This document shows positions 1 through 8,554 of a stretch of 54,876 nucleotides of DNA, one piece after another. Numbering within the stretch: position 1 is the stretch's first letter; every line of letters begins with the position of its first letter. The notes beneath the pieces are model-generated. The model was not told where the DNA came from, did no database searches, and saw only the letters and a program-made list of their open reading frames with translations. The translations under genes and the position numbers were made by a program. The DNA comes from an uncultured Pelagibacteraceae bacterium (lineage in GTDB: Bacteria > Pseudomonadota > Alphaproteobacteria > Pelagibacterales > Pelagibacteraceae), in the NCBI GenBank assembly GCA_902564565.1, contig CACFBW010000006.1, forward strand, positions 1 through 54,876. Direction: 5' to 3'.

Positions 1-36
1 GAAGAAAGAAAAGAGTTAATAAGAAATAACCTTTAA
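1..36 (+). CDS. possible C-terminal tail of an upstream gene (partial)
   Basis: Frame 1 is open from the window edge for eleven codons, reading EERKELIRNNL, and then meets TAA at 34-36. The other two forward frames also stop within about 30 bases. The charged tail is the kind expected at the end of a protein, but eleven residues cannot identify anything. Bases 37-88 hold no clear gene or hairpin. Confidence 0.25.
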   Translation, partial: EERKELIRNNL

Positions 37-88
37 AAACTCAATCAAGTTTTATTTACTTTAATTATATTCTGGTTAAATTCATCTC

Positions 89-2176
89 GTGCGCGCTTTA
101 TTACTAAAATATAATAATTATTTAATATTTTTTATGTTATTGGTTTTTTTAATAGCTCTAAAAATTATTAATCCAAGTTTTATTAAATCAATTTCTTATT
201 TAAGTTTTGACTTATATCAAAAAGTTTTTCCACTAAAAAAACAAGAAACTGACGTAATCATCATAGATATTGATGAAAAAAGCTTAGGAAAATTTGGTCA
301 ATTTCCGTGGAGCAGATCAGTTTTTGCAAAGATTATTGAAAATGTGAGCGCCTCAAATCCAAAAGCAATTGGTTTTGATATATTTTTTAGCGAAAAAGAT
401 AAGCAATCTCCCGAGGAAGTAATTAAAGCATATAATTTAATTCCAACTGATGTAAGTGAGCTCCAAAATATTAAAGGACATGATGAAATTTTTAGAGAAC
501 AATTAGAAAAATCAAAGTCAGTTATTGCAGTTCTTGGTAGCAGTGTTCCTTCGCATGGAACACATGATAGATCTGCAAAAGCGAGATTTTTATCAAAAGG
601 AGGTGATCCCAAAAATTTTACATATGCTTATCCATACTCAATAGGATCACTTGAAAAATTAGAAAAAAGTGCAAAAGGTTTAGGCTCAATTTCTTTTCTA
701 GATCAAACAGATGGAATAATTAGATCATTACCACTAATAGTACGATTTGAAAATAAATTATATCCAACGATGGGACTCGAGATGATACGAGTAGGTTCAA
801 ATCAAAAAAATCTTTATGTAGAAATGAATGAAATTGGAATTAAAAGGATAAGTTCAAGACCATATAAAATTGAATCAGATCCAAATGGTATAATTTGGAT
901 TAGATACAAAAGTTCATTAAAGAGTCAGTATATTTCGGCTAGCTCAGTTTTTGATGGAAAATTTGATAGCGCAAGATTTAAAGACAAATATGTTTTAGTT
1001 GGTGCTTCAGCTCAAGGCTTATTCGATTTAGTTAAAACTCCTTTAGGGGTAACAATTCCCGGAGTTGAAGTTCATGGAAATGTAATAGAAAATATTTTAG
1101 ATAAGTCTTATCTTATTCGAAATCCCAATACATATATATTTGAACTTTTGTTCTCAATTCTTGTAGCAATCATAACTTTTTTTCTATCTCAAAAGATGAA
1201 GCCAAAATATAGTTTGTCAATATTTTTTGGTAGTATAGTTACTGTTGTTGTAATTGGTTTTAGTATTTTTTTATTAAGATCTGAACTTGTAGATATTAGT
1301 TATCCTATATTTATGCTTACAGTTACTTTTTTAACAGGACTTTATTTTCGATTTGTTGAAGAAAATAGAATGGCACTTGCAAACTTACAAAAAGAAGCAA
1401 AATTATTAAAAGAACGAGAACTTGCTGGAGATGTTCAGAAAAGTTTGTTTCCTGATATTGGAAGGTTTGAAAATTTCATTTATGCAAAAAACGTTCCTGC
1501 AAGAGATGTATCAGGAGATTATTTTGATGTCGTTAAAGTTGGAAAAAGTGAATATTTTTTTACATTAGCAGATGTATCAGGAAAAGGTATTAAAGCTGGA
1601 ATGTATATGGCGAAAGCATCATCAATATTTAGAACACTTTCTAATTTATCATACCCATTAGAAAAAGTTGTTTTTGGAGTGAATAATGAACTTGTTGAAG
1701 CTAAATTTAAAGGAATGTTTGTAACAGCAGTTTTTGGAAAATTTAACGTAGAAACAGGTGAGACTAGCTTTGTAAATGCAGGGCACGAAAGCATTATGGT
1801 TTTTGATAAAAATAAAAATTTTGAATTTATTAAATCTGAAATGCCACCTATAGGAATTGTAAAATATTTTACTGAGTCTATGGTAAAATCAAGCACCATA
1901 AATCTGAAAGATAAAACATTTGTAGTTTATACCGATGGAGTTACAGAAGGTTATTTAAAAAATGGACAAGAACTTGGAGCCGATGGAGTTAAAAAAATTG
2001 TAACAGATATGGAATTAATTACTCCAAAAAATATTGTAGACTCCATAGCTAAAGAACTTGATTGGGGAGCTGAAAAGTTAAGAGACGATATAACCTGTTT
2101 AGCAATAAACTTAAAAAATATAGAATTGGTAAAACCCATAAAGAAAAAGAGAGAAGAGCCTCAAAAAAAAGCCTAA
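89..2176 (+). CDS. CHASE2 sensor with SpoIIE/PP2C-type serine phosphatase output
   Basis: A 695-residue inner-membrane signalling protein starting with GTG. One membrane segment lies near residues 11-27, followed by an extracytoplasmic CHASE2 sensory domain (about 40-340). Three membrane segments (about 350-425) and a short helical linker lead into a SpoIIE phosphatase domain (about 450-680). The phosphatase metal motifs are visible as SGDYFD, LADVSGKG, YTDGVTEG and RDDITC. Proteins of this build usually dephosphorylate a STAS-domain anti-sigma-antagonist in a partner-switching cascade. No STAS protein, anti-sigma kinase or sigma factor is encoded in this window, so the target is unknown. The CHASE2 ligand is also unknown. 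Domain assignment is secure; the role is inferred from family. Confidence 0.9.
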   Translation: MRALLLKYNNYLIFFMLLVFLIALKIINPSFIKSISYLSFDLYQKVFPLKKQETDVIIIDIDEKSLGKFGQFPWSRSVFAKIIENVSASNPKAIGFDIFFSEKDKQSPEEVIKAYNLIPTDVSELQNIKGHDEIFREQLEKSKSVIAVLGSSVPSHGTHDRSAKARFLSKGGDPKNFTYAYPYSIGSLEKLEKSAKGLGSISFLDQTDGIIRSLPLIVRFENKLYPTMGLEMIRVGSNQKNLYVEMNEIGIKRISSRPYKIESDPNGIIWIRYKSSLKSQYISASSVFDGKFDSARFKDKYVLVGASAQGLFDLVKTPLGVTIPGVEVHGNVIENILDKSYLIRNPNTYIFELLFSILVAIITFFLSQKMKPKYSLSIFFGSIVTVVVIGFSIFLLRSELVDISYPIFMLTVTFLTGLYFRFVEENRMALANLQKEAKLLKERELAGDVQKSLFPDIGRFENFIYAKNVPARDVSGDYFDVVKVGKSEYFFTLADVSGKGIKAGMYMAKASSIFRTLSNLSYPLEKVVFGVNNELVEAKFKGMFVTAVFGKFNVETGETSFVNAGHESIMVFDKNKNFEFIKSEMPPIGIVKYFTESMVKSSTINLKDKTFVVYTDGVTEGYLKNGQELGADGVKKIVTDMELITPKNIVDSIAKELDWGAEKLRDDITCLAINLKNIELVKPIKKKREEPQKKA

Positions 2177-2253
2177 AATGGTTACAAATTCGCTTTATGT
2201 GGTTTATTTATTTTGTTTTAATAAGATTTTATATAAAGTCATTTCAGGGAGAG

Positions 2254-2592
2254 ATGAAAAAAATATTTTTTTTAATATCTATACTTACAATCTTAAATGG
2301 TTGTGCACAATCTACTTCATTGTTGGGCCCTACGTATACAATGGCCAAATCAGGAAGTATACTTCAAGCAGGGAATTCATTTGCCGCATCTTATGGCATT
2401 AAACAATTGACCGGTACAACACCAGGAGAATATGTAATGTCTGTTGCTAAAAGTTATAACGATGAGCCTATTCTTTTGACGGCAAAAGAAAGAGAATGTC
2501 AAACATTTCATAGCTCGACTCTTAGTGAGATTTTTTTTGATACTTTAGATGGAATTGACTGCCTTAGAGATCCATTTAGCATTTTAAAATAA
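2254..2592 (+). CDS. small putative lipoprotein
   Basis: The frame is open from 2197, but the ATG at 2254 is preferred. It is preceded by an AGGGAGAG Shine-Dalgarno and begins with a classical lipoprotein signal peptide: MKK, a hydrophobic stretch, and the lipobox LNGC with the acylated cysteine at residue 17. The mature part (about 95 residues) has a Gly/Ser/Ala-rich segment (SGSILQAGNSFAASYGIKQLTG), a TPGEYV motif and two more cysteines. I do not recognise a characterised family; it resembles small lipoproteins common in SAR11-like genomes. It lies 77 bases after the CHASE2-SpoIIE gene on the same strand. Function unknown; probably outer-membrane attached. Confidence 0.75.
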   Translation: MKKIFFLISILTILNGCAQSTSLLGPTYTMAKSGSILQAGNSFAASYGIKQLTGTTPGEYVMSVAKSYNDEPILLTAKERECQTFHSSTLSEIFFDTLDGIDCLRDPFSILK

Positions 2593-2674
2593 AATAAGCT
2601 AAAAAATTCAATTATCAATTGAGTATGTTTAACTTGTTTATGGAAACATAATCAGAGATGCTTTATTTATTGTA

Positions 2675-3928
2675 ATGATAAAAATGGAGAAAAAAAAATT
2701 TAAAATTGGAATCGTGGGAGCTGGGATACAAGGTGTTTGCAATGCACTATTTCTTCAAAAAAAAGGACACGAGGTAACAATTTTTGACAAAGATGATCCT
2801 GCTGCAGTTTCAGCGTCCTATGGAAATGCAGGCCATTTTTCACCATATGCATCTTTGCAATTAAATAGAACTGACATTCTTGCAGATGTGCCAGCTATGC
2901 TTATGAGTTCAACCGGTCCTCTTGCGCTTAAGTGGAATTATGTTCCAAGAATGATTCCTTGGTTTTTAAGATTTATTTTAAATTGTTCCAAAAAAAAAAT
3001 GATGCATACAGCAAAATATATGCATCAAATTCTTGATTTGGCAATTCCAGCTTATGATGAACTTTTTGACGATGTGGACATGTCAGGTTTAATTGAAAAA
3101 AAAGGAATAATGTATATTTGGAATAACCAAGATTTATCAAGTAGAGAGCTGGAAATTAAAATAAGAGATGAGTTAGGAATAGATCAAAAAATTTTATCAC
3201 CAAAAGAAATTCACGATTTAGAACCAAATATTAAACCTTTTTATCATGGTGGAGTATTTTATCCCCAGGCAAGACATGCAAAAAATCCAAAGAAAATACT
3301 TTTAAAACTTTTTGATCACTTTGTTAAAAAAGGAGGCAGATTTATAAAAATAAATATAAAAGATATTAACTTTGATAACGAAACTCCAATTTTACATAGC
3401 GAAGCGCAAAAATTTATTTTTGACAAAATTGTAATTGCTTGTGGTGCTTTTTCAAAAAGATTAACAGACAAACTTGAAGAAAAAATCCCTTTGGACACCG
3501 AAAGAGGTTACCATATTCATTTTAAAGGATTTGAACATTTATTAACAAGACCAGTTGTTTTTGCAAATAGAGGCTTTGGAATTACTCCAATGGAACAAGG
3601 TTTAAGAGTTGTTGGAACTGTTGAGTTTGGTGGATTAAATAATCCTTTATCAAAGCCAAGAATAAAAAATCTTGTAAATAATGCAAAATATATGCTCGAT
3701 GGCTTACCCGATCATGATGATGAATGGTTAGGATTTAGACCTACTCTTCCAGATTTTTTACCAGTAATTGGAAACTCTAAAAATTATAAAAATGTTTTTT
3801 ATTCTTTTGGACATCATCATTTAGGCTGGACTTTAGGTGCAATATCAGGAAAAATAATATCTAAAATGATTTCTAATGAAAAAACCAATTTAGATTTGCA
3901 GCCATATAGCTCTTTAAGGTTTTCTTAA
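2675..3928 (+). CDS. FAD-dependent D-amino acid dehydrogenase-like oxidoreductase (DadA/DAO family)
   Basis: A 417-residue flavoprotein. The N-terminal dinucleotide-binding motif GAGIQG is at residues 15-20, and the acidic end of beta-2 (IFDKDD) would bind the FAD ribose. The C-terminal motifs GFRPTLPDFLPVIG and GHHHLGWTLGAISG are typical of DadA-type enzymes. The family oxidises D-amino acids or related N-substituted amino acids to 2-oxo acids, passing electrons to the respiratory chain. The next genes are a DMT permease and a 2-hydroxyacid dehydrogenase, which fits uptake and processing of a D-amino or 2-oxo compound. The start may be the ATG at 2675 or at 2684 (three residues shorter). Substrate unknown. 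Confidence 0.85.
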   Translation: MIKMEKKKFKIGIVGAGIQGVCNALFLQKKGHEVTIFDKDDPAAVSASYGNAGHFSPYASLQLNRTDILADVPAMLMSSTGPLALKWNYVPRMIPWFLRFILNCSKKKMMHTAKYMHQILDLAIPAYDELFDDVDMSGLIEKKGIMYIWNNQDLSSRELEIKIRDELGIDQKILSPKEIHDLEPNIKPFYHGGVFYPQARHAKNPKKILLKLFDHFVKKGGRFIKINIKDINFDNETPILHSEAQKFIFDKIVIACGAFSKRLTDKLEEKIPLDTERGYHIHFKGFEHLLTRPVVFANRGFGITPMEQGLRVVGTVEFGGLNNPLSKPRIKNLVNNAKYMLDGLPDHDDEWLGFRPTLPDFLPVIGNSKNYKNVFYSFGHHHLGWTLGAISGKIISKMISNEKTNLDLQPYSSLRFS

Positions 3929-3932
3929 TTTT

Positions 3933-4832
3933 GTGAAAAATAAAAATAATTTAGCTTATTTAATTTTAATTTTAACCACGATATTTTGGTCAGGAAATTT
4001 TATAGTAGGAAAAGCAGCAAGCACATATGAAATACCTCCTTTTTCATTGAATTTTTATCGATGGTTTTTTGCCGGACTAATATTGTTACCATTTACATTT
4101 AAAGAATTGACTGGAAAGAAAAAATATATTTTTAATAATATTGGTTTTTTTACAGTTCTTGGTATTACCAGTATTACAATATTTAATTCTATTGTTTATT
4201 ATTCTTTATATTATACCCAAGTAATCAGTGGTATATTAATGATTTCAACTATACCGGTTTGGATCATTTTTATTTCATCAATTTTGAATATTGAAAGAAC
4301 AAATATTTTTCAAATTATTGGAGTAATTTTTTCTCTTACAGGAGTCATTTTTATAATCACAAAAGCTGATTTAGAAATAATTAAAAATTTAGATTTTAAC
4401 AAAGGCGATTTGTCCATGGTTGTTGCAATGTTTTCTTGGGCAATTTATTCAGCCCTATTGAAAAGCAAAAAATATGAAATATCACAATTTGCTTTGTTAC
4501 AAGTGGTTATAATTATGGGCTTAATATTTCTTACACCTATATATTTAATTGAGATGTATCTAGGAAATGTAATTGTGTTAGGAATACCTTTTGTATTAAC
4601 ACTAACTTATGTAGTTTTTTTTCCAGGTCTTGCCTCTTTTATTTTTTGGATAAAAGGAATATCTTTAATTGGAGCAAACAGAGCTGGAGTATTTTTACAC
4701 CTTATGCCAATTTTTGGAGCAATAATGGCAATGTTAATTTTTGATGAAAAATTTATGTACTATCATATTTTTGGAGCAATATTTATTATAGCAGGAATAA
4801 CTCTTTCAAATAAGAAAAGAAAAAATGATTAA
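3933..4832 (+). CDS. DMT-superfamily (EamA) permease
   Basis: A 299-residue integral membrane protein with about ten hydrophobic segments arranged as two EamA repeats (about 8-145 and 155-292). The first helix carries the family's typical W-x-G-N-F pattern. It starts with GTG four bases after the DadA-like gene stops and overlaps the next gene by eight bases, so the three are very likely co-transcribed. EamA proteins export or import small metabolites, often amino acids. The operon suggests a substrate or product of the DadA-like or 2-hydroxyacid dehydrogenase enzymes, but direction and substrate cannot be read from sequence. Confidence 0.85.
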   Translation: MKNKNNLAYLILILTTIFWSGNFIVGKAASTYEIPPFSLNFYRWFFAGLILLPFTFKELTGKKKYIFNNIGFFTVLGITSITIFNSIVYYSLYYTQVISGILMISTIPVWIIFISSILNIERTNIFQIIGVIFSLTGVIFIITKADLEIIKNLDFNKGDLSMVVAMFSWAIYSALLKSKKYEISQFALLQVVIIMGLIFLTPIYLIEMYLGNVIVLGIPFVLTLTYVVFFPGLASFIFWIKGISLIGANRAGVFLHLMPIFGAIMAMLIFDEKFMYYHIFGAIFIIAGITLSNKKRKND

Positions 4833-5781
4833 AGTTGCAATATTAGATGATTATCAAAATGTATCGCAAGAATTTGTTGATTTAAAAAAATTGTCTGGAA
4901 AGTATGAAATTAAAATATTTAGCGAACCCTTTTTAAATGAAGATGATGCTATTGAGCAATTGTCAGGTTTTGAAGCTTTATTAATTATGCGTGAAAGAAC
5001 ACCAATAACAAAAAAATTAATTGAAAGCTTAAAAAAACTTAAATTTATTATTACAAGTGGTATGAGAAATAAAGCGATCAATTTGGAAGCCGCAAAAAAA
5101 AAAAAAATTATAGTTTCCGGAACAGATATTAATGTTAATCCCACAGCAGAATTAACTTGGGCATTAATTTTAGGTTTAGCAAGAAATATTAAACCCGAAA
5201 TAGATAATATGTTTCAGGGGTATTGGCAAACAACGGTAGGAGTTGAACTAAAAGGAAAAATTCTTGGCTTAATTGGATTAGGCAGAGTTGGTTCTGAAGT
5301 AGCTAAAATTGGAAAAGTTTTTGGCATGCAAGTCATGGCGTGGAGTGAAAATTTAAATTTAGATAAATGCAAAGAACTAGGTGTTTTGCCATCAAGCAAA
5401 GATGATTTATTACAAAATTCAGACTTTCTTTCTATTCATGTTCAAGGAGGAGAAAGATATAAAGAATTTATTAAGTTAAATGAGTTTGATAAAATGAAAA
5501 AAACAGCGTTTATTATTAATACTTCGAGAGGACACATTATTAATGAAGATGATTTAATTATTGCATTATCAACAAATGTAATTGCAGGTGCTGGAATTGA
5601 TGTCTATGAAAAAGAACCTTTGCCAGAAAATCATAAATTGAGATTTTTACCTAACGCACTATTATTACCCCACATAGGGTATGTAACTGCTGAAAATTAT
5701 TCAATTTTTTATAATCAAATGATTGAAAATTTAGAAGCATGTGTAAATGGAAAACCTATTAGATTAATTAGCGATGAATAA
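4825..5781 (+). CDS. D-isomer-specific 2-hydroxyacid dehydrogenase family protein
   Basis: A 318-residue NAD(P)-dependent dehydrogenase. The Rossmann motif LIGLGRVGSEVAKIGKAFG-like stretch lies near residues 148-167. Family catalytic landmarks are present: the arginine in NTSRGHIINEDDL, the glutamate in YEKEPLP and the histidine in LLPHIGYVT. It interconverts a 2-oxo acid and a D-2-hydroxy acid and resembles the SerA/phosphoglycerate-dehydrogenase branch, but lacks the C-terminal ACT domain of true SerA. It overlaps the permease by eight bases and msrB by eight bases, so it sits inside an operon. The exact substrate is unknown. Confidence 0.85.
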   Translation: MIKVAILDDYQNVSQEFVDLKKLSGKYEIKIFSEPFLNEDDAIEQLSGFEALLIMRERTPITKKLIESLKKLKFIITSGMRNKAINLEAAKKKKIIVSGTDINVNPTAELTWALILGLARNIKPEIDNMFQGYWQTTVGVELKGKILGLIGLGRVGSEVAKIGKVFGMQVMAWSENLNLDKCKELGVLPSSKDDLLQNSDFLSIHVQGGERYKEFIKLNEFDKMKKTAFIINTSRGHIINEDDLIIALSTNVIAGAGIDVYEKEPLPENHKLRFLPNALLLPHIGYVTAENYSIFYNQMIENLEACVNGKPIRLISDE

Positions 5782-6136
5782 AAAATTAACTTCTGAACAA
5801 AAATTAATTTTATTTGAAGAAGGCACTGAAATGCCCAATTCAAGCGCATTAAATAACGAAAAGAGGGAAGGCAGTTATCACTGTATAAATTGTGATACAA
5901 AACTTTTTGAATCGAAAGCAAAATATGAAAGTGGTTCAGGATGGCCTTCATTTTTTCAATCACTACCAAATGTCTTTGAAACAAAAATAGATCATCATTT
6001 GGGATATCCAAGAACAGAATATCATTGTAAAAATTGTGGAGGCCATCACGGCCATATTTTTGATGATGGGCCCAAACCTACTGGAAAAAGATTTTGTAAT
6101 AATGGAATTTGTTTATTTTTTAAACTAAAAAAATAA
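5774..6136 (+). CDS. msrB: peptide-methionine (R)-S-oxide reductase MsrB
   Basis: A 120-residue protein that repairs methionine-R-sulfoxide in oxidised proteins using thioredoxin. The structural zinc site is complete (C37, C40, C85, C88). The GSGWPSF motif is at 54-60. The catalytic cysteine is C108 in GKRFCNNG, matching the family R-[YF]-C-x-N pattern. A further cysteine at 113 is unusual this close to the active site and could help resolve the sulfenic acid. The N-terminus is short, beginning almost directly at the first conserved helix. It overlaps the preceding dehydrogenase by eight bases and converges on the glutaredoxin gene one base away; the two redox genes are neighbours but not co-transcribed. 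Confidence 0.93.
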   Translation: MNKKLTSEQKLILFEEGTEMPNSSALNNEKREGSYHCINCDTKLFESKAKYESGSGWPSFFQSLPNVFETKIDHHLGYPRTEYHCKNCGGHHGHIFDDGPKPTGKRFCNNGICLFFKLKK

Positions 6137-6137
6137 T

Positions 6138-6392
6138 TTATTTTAATAGATCTTCTAATTTTTTTTCTTTTTCTAAAGTTCTTAATTCTTCATACCCACC
6201 AATATGAAGATCATCGAAAAATATTTGAGGGATTGTTTTTCTTCCATTTGATTTTTTTATCATTTCATCCACAAGTCCATCTTTTGATGAAATATCTATC
6301 TCTTGATATTTTATATTATTTCTAGAAAACAATCTTTTTGCTGCATCGCAAAAATTACACATTGGACCTGTGTACATAATTATATTTTTCAT
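6138..6392 (-). CDS. grxC: glutaredoxin 3 (GrxC)
   Basis: An 84-residue glutaredoxin with active site C12-N-F-C15, the cis-proline motif TIPQIF and a GGYEEL glutathione-binding motif. It is of the classical dithiol type and reduces disulfides or glutathione-protein mixed disulfides. The CNFC active site differs from the usual CPYC, which may shift its redox potential. It is a minus-strand single gene converging on msrB with one base between the stop codons. Confidence 0.92.
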   Translation of the reverse strand: MKNIIMYTGPMCNFCDAAKRLFSRNNIKYQEIDISSKDGLVDEMIKKSNGRKTIPQIFFDDLHIGGYEELRTLEKEKKLEDLLK

Positions 6393-6532
6393 ATTTTATA
6401 TATAATCACTTTTTTAATTTTTTCCACTAATGACAAAATGACCCAATTTGGTCAATCATTTTTTTTAAAAATCCAATGAATTTTGAAAAAATTTTTAATG
6501 CAAAAAAAAGCAGGGTCTGATATTATGAGATT

Positions 6533-6585
6533 TAGATAGTCCTATCTAGCCATCTTTAGCTCCCGGTTTTTTAGGACTATCCTAA
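6533..6585. promoter_or_regulatory. two palindromes / long hairpin in the lysE leader
   Basis: The 195-base gap 6393-6587 is the largest non-coding stretch in the window. It contains tagatag-tc-ctatcta (6533-6548, perfect 7-base arms) and ttagga-cta-tcctaa (6571-6585, perfect 6-base arms). The two are also mutually complementary: gatagtccta (6535-6544) pairs perfectly with taggactatc (6572-6581) across a 27-base loop. The second palindrome ends two bases before the ATG at 6588 and covers the place where a Shine-Dalgarno would be. It could be a pair of operator sites for a dimeric repressor or an RNA hairpin hiding the start. The rest of the gap is AT-rich with nothing I can name. Confidence 0.55.
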
Positions 6586-6587
6586 AA

Positions 6588-7202
6588 ATGCTCCCCCTAG
6601 AATATTTCCTTTTTTTACAAATAATCTTGTTTCTATTTATTACACCAGGAACACCAAGAGTAGTAATTATTTCATATTCAATGAATTATGGTATTAAAAG
6701 TTGTATTTGGACAGCATTAGGAGATGTAACAGCAAATTTAGTTCAAGGAACTTTAGTAATTTTTGTAATTGGATCTTTCTTTTTAGATAATCCTAGTTTT
6801 TTAAATACATTTAAATGGATAGGAATACTTTATTTAGTTTATTTGGCTTATGATATTTATAACAGCACACCAAAAAATATAAATTCAACAGCAAAAAATG
6901 AAAAAAGTATTTTTTCTTTTTTTAAAGATGGTTTTTTAGTTGCTGGAACAAGCCCAAAAGCATGGATGTTTTTTCCATTAATATTTCCACAGTTTATTGA
7001 CTTTAGTGCAAATTATATAACACAATTTTTAATATTAATTACAACTTATATTGTTTTAGATTTTTTATCTTTAGTTGGTTATGCAATTCTTGCTAATAAA
7101 TTAATAATTTGGATTAAAACAAATCCAAAAGTAATAAACACAATTTCAGCGTGTGTATTAATAATAATTGCTATAATTATTGCAATTACACAACAATATT
7201 AG
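6588..7202 (+). CDS. LysE/RhtB-family exporter
   Basis: A 204-residue membrane protein with about six hydrophobic segments. The N-terminal family hallmark (hydrophobic helix, then TPGTPRVVIISYSMNYG) sits near residues 19-35, and a central WMFFPLIFPQF segment is typical. LysE/RhtB proteins export amino acids or their derivatives. The ATG at 6588 fits the family N-terminus and has no obvious Shine-Dalgarno because the palindrome 6571-6585 occupies that position. The gene stands alone upstream of the Liv block. The exported compound is unknown. Confidence 0.85.
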   Translation: MLPLEYFLFLQIILFLFITPGTPRVVIISYSMNYGIKSCIWTALGDVTANLVQGTLVIFVIGSFFLDNPSFLNTFKWIGILYLVYLAYDIYNSTPKNINSTAKNEKSIFSFFKDGFLVAGTSPKAWMFFPLIFPQFIDFSANYITQFLILITTYIVLDFLSLVGYAILANKLIIWIKTNPKVINTISACVLIIIAIIIAITQQY

Positions 7203-7222
7203 TTTTTAATATATCACAAATA

Positions 7223-7245
7223 AACAATGAGCATGTTGTTTTTTT
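7223..7245 (+). terminator. weak terminator-like hairpin after lysE
   Basis: Arms aacaa (7223-7227) and ttgtt (7236-7240) enclose an 8-base loop and are followed directly by five further T. The five-base AT-rich stem is weak, so this is only a candidate end for the lysE transcript. Confidence 0.3.
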
Positions 7246-7289
7246 AGTCAATTAATAGTTTAATTGTCAAATAATTAATTAATTGAAGA

Positions 7290-7298
7290 GGGGGGGGG
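7290..7298 (+). repeat. livK: run of nine G inside the ribosome-binding region of livK
   Basis: The livK leader reads gaaga, then nine consecutive G, then aatag and the ATG at 7304. A nine-G tract is exceptional in DNA this AT-rich. It occupies the Shine-Dalgarno position, so the G-run must itself serve as the anti-SD pairing site, and slippage would alter its distance to the start codon. It could be a natural strong SD, a slippage-prone site or an assembly or sequencing artefact. Confidence 0.8.
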
Positions 7299-7303
7299 AA
7301 TAG

Positions 7304-8539
7304 ATGAAAATAAAAAACTTTATAATTACATTTGTTTCTGCAATTGCACTTTTATTGTCTACTTCAACAATTTCTTTAGCTAAAGTTGTTGGAGACAAAA
7401 TTATTTTAGGTGCGGCTGTTTCGTTAACAGGAAAATACTCTACTAACGGAGAACATACTAAAAATGGATATAATTTTGCTGTTGATAGAATTAATAGCAT
7501 GGGTGGTGTTAAAGTTGGTGGAAAAACTTACAAGTTTGACATTATTTATTATGATGATGAATCAAATTCAGGAAGGGCAGCTCAACTTGCAGAAAGATTA
7601 ATTAAACAAGATGGCGTACAATATATGCTTGGACCATACAGTTCAGGTTTAACTAAAGCTATCGCTCCAGTAACTGAGGAAAATAAAATTCCTATGGTTG
7701 AAGCAAATGGTGCATCTAGATCATTATTTACAAAAGGATATAAGTATCTTTTTGCAGTATTATCTGCAGCAAATCAATATTTAGAAGTAGCCATTGATTT
7801 AGCGGTTGAAAAAAATGGTGGCAAACCAATAAAGATAGCAATGGCATTTGAACAAGATGCTTTTTCTCAAGATGTTAGAATAGGAGTTGTTGATGCAGCT
7901 AAAAGAACTGGATCAAAGATTACTATTGATGACAAGCTTCCTAAAGAACTAAATGATATGGCAGCTACGTTGGCCAAAGTTAAAGCAACTAAGCCAGATG
8001 TGTTAGTTGTATCAGGTCACTCTAAAGGTGCTTTGACAGCGATCAGACAAATAGCTGAAATGAAAGTTGATGTTAAGATGCTTGCAATGACACACTGTGA
8101 TGCTTCTAAGCTTGCAAAACAACATGGTAAAAACTCTGAATATGCATTATGTGCAGCTCAATGGCATAAATCACTTTCTTACAAAGATAAATTCTTTGGA
8201 AATGGCATGAAGTATGACAAAGAATTTAAAGCTCAGTACGGATATAATCCTCCATATCAAGCAGCAGAGTCTTCTGCAGCTTTGTTAGTATGGAAAGATG
8301 CTTTTGAAAGAGCAAATTCTTTAGATAAGGATAAAGTTAGAGATGCCTTAGCAAAAACTGATATGCAAACTTTTTATGGAAACATAAAATTTAGTCCTGC
8401 AGGTCAAAACATTGCGAAGCCAATGGTACTTTTCCAAGTAAGATGCGAAGGGGATAAATGTGAAAACAAGGTTGTAGCTCCAACGAAATGGGCAGCAGCT
8501 GAGTTAGTACATCCAATACCTAAGTGGTCAGATAGATAA
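7304..8539 (+). CDS. livK: periplasmic branched-chain-amino-acid-type substrate-binding protein (Liv set 1)
   Basis: A 411-residue Peripla_BP_6 protein with a Sec signal peptide (cleavage predicted after the alanine of SLA, about residue 26) and two alpha/beta lobes. Family landmarks include GAAVSLTGKYSTNGEHTKNG, YYDDESNSGRAAQLAERLI and LGPYSSGLTKAIAPV. It captures the substrate for the LivHMGF complex encoded just downstream. Liv-type binding proteins take amino acids, but also amides, urea and small acids. The presence of glutarate hydroxylase after livF hints at a C5 compound (inference). It is separated from livH by an intrinsic terminator, so it should be made in excess over the membrane parts. 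Confidence 0.92.
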   Translation: MKIKNFIITFVSAIALLLSTSTISLAKVVGDKIILGAAVSLTGKYSTNGEHTKNGYNFAVDRINSMGGVKVGGKTYKFDIIYYDDESNSGRAAQLAERLIKQDGVQYMLGPYSSGLTKAIAPVTEENKIPMVEANGASRSLFTKGYKYLFAVLSAANQYLEVAIDLAVEKNGGKPIKIAMAFEQDAFSQDVRIGVVDAAKRTGSKITIDDKLPKELNDMAATLAKVKATKPDVLVVSGHSKGALTAIRQIAEMKVDVKMLAMTHCDASKLAKQHGKNSEYALCAAQWHKSLSYKDKFFGNGMKYDKEFKAQYGYNPPYQAAESSAALLVWKDAFERANSLDKDKVRDALAKTDMQTFYGNIKFSPAGQNIAKPMVLFQVRCEGDKCENKVVAPTKWAAAELVHPIPKWSDR

Positions 8540-8554
8540 AAAATAAATAATTTG

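Noticed and set aside
2178-2402. A 74-codon open frame overlapping the lipoprotein gene
   Set aside because: It is in another frame of the lipoprotein start region, has no Shine-Dalgarno and no recognisable features; the 2254 start with its lipobox explains the region.
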